A stretch of 64,000 bases of DNA from Trichoplax sp. H2 (lineage: Eukaryota; Placozoa; Uniplacotomia; Trichoplacea), in NCBI GenBank assembly GCA_003344405.1, contig NOWV01000048.1:186001-250000 (forward strand). Direction: 5' to 3'. Positions 58,570 to 64,000 of the stretch are shown piece by piece. The stretch's first letter is position 1. Every line of letters starts with the position of its first letter. Under the pieces are notes generated by a model. The model was not told where the DNA came from. It saw only the letters and a list, made by a program, of their open reading frames with translations, and did not search any database. The translations under genes and the position numbers were made by a program.

Positions 58570-58641
58570 GTCACTGCCAGGGATCGAACCTGGGACCTTG
58601 CGCGTGTGAAGCGCACGTGATAACCGCTACACTACAGTGAC
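58570..58641 (-). tRNA. tRNA-Val, anticodon CAC
   Basis: 72 nt on the minus strand, with no intron. The acceptor stem GTCACTG pairs perfectly with CAGTGAC. The D arm carries GTGTAGCGGTTATCAC (A box). The anticodon stem TGCGC/GCGCA encloses the loop TTCACAC, giving anticodon CAC. The T arm is CCAGG-TTCGATC-CCTGG (B box GGTTCGATCC). CCA is not encoded, as normal in eukaryotes. The A box and loop closely resemble metazoan tRNA-Val(CAC). A short T-rich stretch just below 58570 on the plus-strand map would be the Pol III terminator region; no clean TTTT abuts it. Confidence 0.96.
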
Positions 58642-59690
58642 GACGTCTTAGAAAAAGGGTCAATTTACATATTAGAACTGGTAGATGATTTTGATCGCTA
58701 CTCTCCATAATTATTAATTCACTGAAGTTGAGAAAGGCTATTCTTAGATGCGTACCAAAACCAAAACTATATATTTCGATTAAATACAAGATGTAGAATT
58801 CAAATATATAAGCATTACTCTTTACAAATGACCGTTTTATGTTTTTCATTACAATATTGAATTGTACGAATTTAACATCTTCAGTACTGTAATGCATACT
58901 GTACTGTACATTAGGTTTTTGTAGCAAAAAAGCTGTACCTGAGTTAAAATTAATTCCAATAATAATAATTTATAATTATCGGCTGCACGATCAGAGTAAT
59001 AATCAGGCAATTCTTTCATTTAATAAGGTTAATAAGGAATGAGAGTGTTAGAAAGGGAAGAACTGTGTCAGACAACAACACAGAAAGGGAGTATGCCCAT
59101 ACATTCGCCTAGAAATAGACGCGATCATCTGAGCATACTAGACAGACAGACAGACAACAAAATGATTGAAAAAAGACTTTCGATCAATCGAAGGCCTAAC
59201 TGTATTAGCATACTGCCACTAATAAGTTGAACTGCTGTACGGTACAGTAGCCTTTGTCCCTTTCCAATCGCCTAAAAGCACAGTACCATGTACGGAAATC
59301 GCATAGTACAATGTACTGTAGTTATACAGTACAGTACTGTACTTAACTGTACTTTGTTTAGTTTACCAGCGTGCTCGGTGGTGCTTACAGTCGGCTTTTA
59401 ATTAATTAATTAAATCCATCATTGCATTTGTATGAATAAAAAAAGAAAGAATGCATAAGGAGAGAAAAAGAAAATAATAATAACAATATTGGTAGATAGT
59501 GGCCTAAGCGTAGAGTAATTTCTTCTTGATGCTTGGATGTTATATTGTCATCGTTTAGAATTGTCTTGATCGAGGAGATTATTGTTGTTATCTCGTAGTA
59601 GTGATCGTATTAACTGCTGTCTTTGAAAAGATACGTTTGAGGTTGTCCAGTGGTACTACTTGACTGGGTGCATTAGTAAATATTGTCAAC
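58642..59690. other. spacer between tRNA-Val and USP40
   Basis: About 1 kb with a GTAC-word cluster at about 59234-59356, a minor one at about 58883-58912, and a short (CAGA)n run near 59140-59155. The USP40 promoter and 5'UTR should lie at the right end. No coding frame is supported. Confidence 0.5.
59234..59356. repeat. GTAC/CTGTAC word cluster upstream of USP40
   Basis: CTGTACGGTACAGTAG, GTACAATGTACTGTAG and TACAGTACAGTACTGTACTT words in both orientations lie about 335-455 bp upstream of the USP40 start. Confidence 0.65.
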
Positions 59691-62600
59691 ATGTTTGGTG
59701 GTAAGTAGTGCTTTTTACTGCTTGTACTTGCTTCGCAATGATTGTAGTTTTATCCACAGTTAACTATGTTCATGTCAAGAACTAGCGATGAAATTGTCGA
59801 TTAAATCTATGATGTACCGCACAGGTGTTCATTATTGTAAGTGCTACTTCATTCATACTATGTCATAAGACGGTAGTCGTCAGAAATGGACACTATCGAC
59901 AACACTTGCACTGACATTGCAGCGAGCAGAAAATATCAATCATCATCATGCAGTGTAGAGACTGGATCAAGGATTGACTTTTCGTTCATATTAATAATAA
60001 ACATGGAAAGAGTGCAGTGGTACAGGGTCGAAGTGAATATCAACAGCATTCAGTTACACGTAATCGTTATATTTGCTACAGCAGTTGCCCTTGCAGCTGC
60101 TAGAAATGCCAATGATCATGGTGCAGTGTAGAGACTGCGTTAAGGAATGACTCTTCTTCGTTCATATTAATGGACCAAGTGGACAAGAGTGCAGCGGTAC
60201 TGTATAAGATCGAACTGATTATCAATAATATTCAGTTACACCTAGTCGCTATGCTTGCTTAGTGATAGTATACAGCATAGATTGTCGTTGAAGCTGATGT
60301 GGATTGATGATGTAAATCATGGAAAATGCATAGGGGTTGTGTTCAGCCTTTACTATTCATTTATTTATTTTGCGATAGAAATTATTGCAGCTATAGTAAT
60401 TTACTCAAAACTAACTGTCAAACATAGTACAGCATTTGGTAAGCATGTTCCTTTGGTAGATTAATATTGTGCAGTATATATATATATACACAGCACAAAT
60501 TTATTAATTTGTATTCAGAAATGGACACTGTGTTGAGGGTAGAAGTACTAGAGTATACACTATGTATTCAGGAATATCAAGATATGGAAAGTCAAGTTAG
60601 ATAAGTATTAGAAATGAATTAGTAGCATGCGTTGTAAACAAATCGCCGAGAATAGTTACATCTGCTAGAAATGATAACCGTTACCTGTATCTACACCCTT
60701 TCAAGCCCATAAACATTCCATAGACTACAACAAGATCTTCCGAAATACAGTAGTACATAGAAGATTTCTAGTTCGAGGTCCAGCTCCAGTCTGTACGCGC
60801 ATACTGTAGTAGTGCACTGCTAAAATGAGCGTCAAGATTAGAATTACTACTTTACACATGCATGTTATGTTGGTACCCAACTTATTCGAACTTCATCAAT
60901 TTATAATCTTAGACTTGTTTTATGAAGTCGACGAAGCAAGTGATAATCAGCACAAAAGAACACATAATTCGACTATCCGACGACCAAGAGGGCCAACCGG
61001 CTTTTGTGGCATTAGTAACCTTGGTGCAACATGTTACTTAAATGCGCTATTACAAACACTCTTCTTGACTCCAGAATTCCGTAGTAAGCCACTTTCTTAC
61101 AAATGACAGTATTTGTATCAGTGATATACTAATAAGGTAAATCTATCACTCTCATCTATGTTTAGGAAGTATATTCAGTATTGATAGAAATGAGTTGGGA
61201 GACACTGATGAAGCTACACAGGTGATAAATGTTCGGAATAGTTGTAATGTTTACTCAATTTCGGCTAAAGATTGCAATCTGTTAGAAAATTGTTTCGGCT
61301 TTCTCGTACTTTACTTAAAAGTATAACTTAACGTTCAATATTGTAATACAGCATGATCTGGAAAGAACAATGCTAATCCAATATTATCAACTGCTGTGTA
61401 TGTAATATCAATGTAGGTTCGCAATATTCCAATCCAATTGCGAAAATTATTTGCTAGGATGGTGCAATTAGATATTGACTTTGTTGATACTGACCGACTG
61501 ATCGAAAGTTTTGGATGGAATAGCAATGATGTACGTAACGAAATTATCACCGTAACCTTGACTAGATAGTAAAATTTAAGTATCATGTCATAATTGAAGG
61601 TTAAAATCTTTAGATCATAAGCTGAATTTGTTTATTGAGCTATTTTATATACTAAATCGCAACTGATAGATTTTAAACCTTGATAATACTGATTACACCC
61701 GTAAATACTAATATTCGTATAGACTCGTACATTACTTGTATTGCTCTTTTGTTTTTTTACTCATAGATTAATATGATGCTTAGTCTTTTATTGGCGGTTA
61801 ATAACTTTACAAAATTGATTGCATGAAATTTTTTTATTAGCGCCATAACTATATCCAATACGTTAAGGCCATGAAACTGTTGTTACTTTTTGCGAATATT
61901 TCTGCTGAAACTAAGGTTGTGATGGCCAACATGTATGAAACTTTCTAACCTACTATGCTTCCATATAATTTGCTAGACCTTTCTGCAACAAGATATTCAA
62001 GAACTTAATCGCGTTCTATTTGATGCGATCGAACAATCTTTGTTTGGAACAAACAGCGAGAAAATTATTAGAGACTTATATAAGGGAACAATTGTTAATG
62101 AGGTATTGTATCTCCTCAGACCCGTAGCTAGCACCGACTAAGTTATTATACAGTATTTTTGAGGCATGAATTGATTCTGCTATCATTTAAATTGACGTAA
62201 CAACGTATACTTTCCAGATTGAATGTAAGGAGTGTAAGGCCATTAGTCGAAGAGAGGTATCGTATCATTTAATTAATTGTGAAGTAGTTATACTTTCGGC
62301 GACCACACATTTACGATATAGTGGCCTCTATGCCTTCTTATAGTTTATTGTACATATAATAAATGATCCACAACAATAAAATATTTTTAGGAAGGATTTC
62401 TGGATCTCAGCTTGTCTATTGCTGATGTATCGACATTGGATGGTGCGCTATCTAGATATTTTCTGGGGTATGAGCTTATGTTTGGAGACAATAAATACTA
62501 TTGTGAAGGATGCGGTAAACACGTTGATGCAGAAAAGGTAAACTTCTATACTAAATTTACAACGATATATCTGGTGGAATTAAGATTCTAGAGGTTGCCG

Positions 62601-64000
62601 TTCTATCTCTAATGAATTATTTTTAATTATTTTTTTATATCAACATTGAACCTATAGAGCTGTCGTCTATTAAAGATACCACCAATTTTGACAATATCAT
62701 TACTACGATTTTACTACGATAGTCGCATTGGTAATTATAAGAAGGTAACATGATCATTTTTTAACGTTTATTCGCTTTAAGCCGAATTGACTAGAGGTTC
62801 AACATATTGCATATACCTGTATAGCTGTACAATACATACTAAAACTGTAGTACAGTATTATGCTATCTAAGCCGTTATCATATCCTATCGATATTTGTAC
62901 TCTTAGGATACGAAAAGATTTTCATTTCCGCGAAAACTTAACATGAGCTCATTTTGTAAGGTAATTTTACTGTAGTAAAATGTGCGGAAATCAATTGTGG
63001 ACCTATATAGGCAGATGTATTATTTTACTAATCCCTACTTCGTGCATTACATTTATTCATTGAACCTGAATACAAGTAATTACATAAAACGTTTATACCT
63101 AGAGGACCTTAGGTTTAGTATGTCATATCATCTATATTGATAAATTATCAAGCTGACAATCATATTGTCACAAAGAAATGTTAACGCATAACTGTTAAAA
63201 TTCATCTTTACTCAATATCAAATGTAGACTACGGATAAAGATAGCATTTACGAATTGTACTCGGTTATAATCCATCGGTAAGGATCTCGTAATGTATAAT
63301 TTACAGCAAAAATTGATATAGGATTAAGATAACTTTTTACGATGTGTTAGGGGGAAACTTACAGGTGGACATTATCATTGTTTTACTGAAGATATCTGTA
63401 ACATGGGGAAATGGAATATTTCGGTAGGTTTGCAGTTTGCTCAATTATTTATTGAATGCTTTCCGTACGAAGCTTTTAGTAACTAATGATTCTCTACTAA
63501 TTTTAGGAGGAAGATTCTACTAGTGTTACAGAAAGTAAAGATAGTAATCCTACCTCTAACATAGACTTTATGGATTTGTATGATCCTTTACAAATATTAA
63601 TCGCAATAGTTGATTGCATGGGTCGTGTTAATGTACCTATCGATATCATAGGACAGGTATGAAAGGCTTTAGATTTACTACTGATAAACATTCTTTTCTA
63701 CAAGTAGGAATCATGGTAGAAATAGTCCTTTGTTTTATGTATATAAACTTATGTTAGTTATATCAATACAACTGAAAGGTTAATAATTTTATTAATATAC
63801 TAAAAATTAAACTTTAACAATTCTTTAGAAATTAACAAAGGAAACTGGATCTTCCTGGAATAACCGTTTTCGTAGAAAATATGGACCGATCAAAAAGGTA
63901 CAGTAATTTAATCTGGTTCTTTAAATCTATACCAATGATTTTAAGCCTACTTCTATTCAAATTCGAGATCTAAGCATATTGTAGGCTTGAATGTATTATT
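59691..64000 (+). CDS. USP40: ubiquitin carboxyl-terminal hydrolase 40-like, 5' part (runs off the window)
   Basis: Exons: 59691-59700, 60913-61083, 61166-61221, 61417-61530, 61977-62102, 62218-62256, 62391-62537, 62658-62744, 62907-62960, 63228-63277, 63351-63423, 63507-63656 and 63829-63897. All are in phase, giving 382 codons so far. The 10-nt first exon encodes MFG plus one base and splices to make MFGDLFYE, matching the human USP40 start MFGDLFEE. The UCH Cys box [18 protein letters not shown] is in exon 2, with Cys as nucleophile. [17 protein letters not shown] follows, then zinc-type pairs CKEC and CEGC, and the His box LTGGHYHC in exon 11. [16 protein letters not shown] matches the segment after the catalytic domain. 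It is expected to remove ubiquitin from substrates. The ATG at 60825 lies in intron 1 and is not the start. Confidence 0.92.
59950..60260 (+). repeat. imperfect tandem duplication, ~173-bp period, in USP40 intron 1
   Basis: GCAGTGTAGAGACTG begins at 59950 and 60123. Both copies continue with TTCGTTCATATTAAT, AGAGTGCAG.GGTAC, TCGAA and AT.TTCAGTTACAC. Open frames in the two copies do not match each other, so coding is unlikely. Confidence 0.8.

Noticed and set aside
58571-58927. 118-codon minus-strand frame
   Set aside because: Its C-terminal part is simply a translation of the tRNA-Val gene. The remainder is AT-rich and without recognisable features.
60825-60912. ATG at 60825 as the USP40 start codon
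   Set aside because: It would add a hydrophobic non-homologous stretch. The acceptor at 60913 joined to the 10-nt exon at 59691-59700 reproduces the conserved MFGDLF start.

Overview
The window is nuclear DNA from an animal-like eukaryote. It is AT-rich, and its genes are split into many short exons by small GT-AG introns, mostly about 100-600 bp. The gene set includes a complete RECK, ALADIN, USP40, MIOS, RPA3, RAB18, ARF1, eL27 and UMAD1. Full RECK architecture together with compact introns and low GC points to an early-branching metazoan; a placozoan (Trichoplax/Hoilungia-like) is my best guess, but this is inference. Gene models were built by hand: I read exons in all frames, required phase-compatible GT-AG junctions, and aligned translations to remembered family features.

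Layout: 1-2.3 kb is gene-free and carries a ~100-bp tandem array. UMAD1-like (+) lies at 2.36-5.62 kb. ARF1 (-) lies at 13.6-7.8 kb, with a 4.4-kb last intron. RPA3 (+) lies at 14.7-16.5 kb, with an unusual tandem array copied from its own exon-1/donor boundary. MIOS (-), a GATOR2 subunit, lies at 26.7-17.8 kb. Ribosomal protein eL27 (+) lies at 28.7-29.4 kb. RAB18 (-) lies at 33.6-30.8 kb, and AAAS/ALADIN (+) at 36.4-40.1 kb. RECK (+) lies at 43.6-57.2 kb with at least 33 coding exons. A tRNA-Val(CAC) (-) lies at 58.6 kb. USP40-like (+) starts at 59.7 kb and runs off the right edge.

The genes are ordinary housekeeping, trafficking and signalling genes: membrane traffic (ARF1, RAB18, possibly UMAD1), nutrient signalling (MIOS), DNA replication and repair (RPA3), translation (eL27, tRNA-Val), the nuclear pore (ALADIN), ubiquitin removal (USP40), and cell-surface protease/Wnt regulation (RECK). 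They are not an operon or a single pathway. Three divergent pairs (ARF1/RPA3, MIOS/eL27, RAB18/AAAS) share long intergenic spacers. These spacers, and the one upstream of USP40, are dense in self-complementary GTAC / CTGTAC / GTACAG words. A ~155-bp MITE-like element, a dispersed repeat pair and several local tandem duplications also sit in them.

The most interesting observations are the exon-boundary array in RPA3, the GTAC-word clusters in divergent spacers, the TA-flanked MITE, a 36-bp perfect palindrome in a RECK intron, and the 10-nt first coding exon of USP40. I found no evidence of a wholly new multi-gene system.
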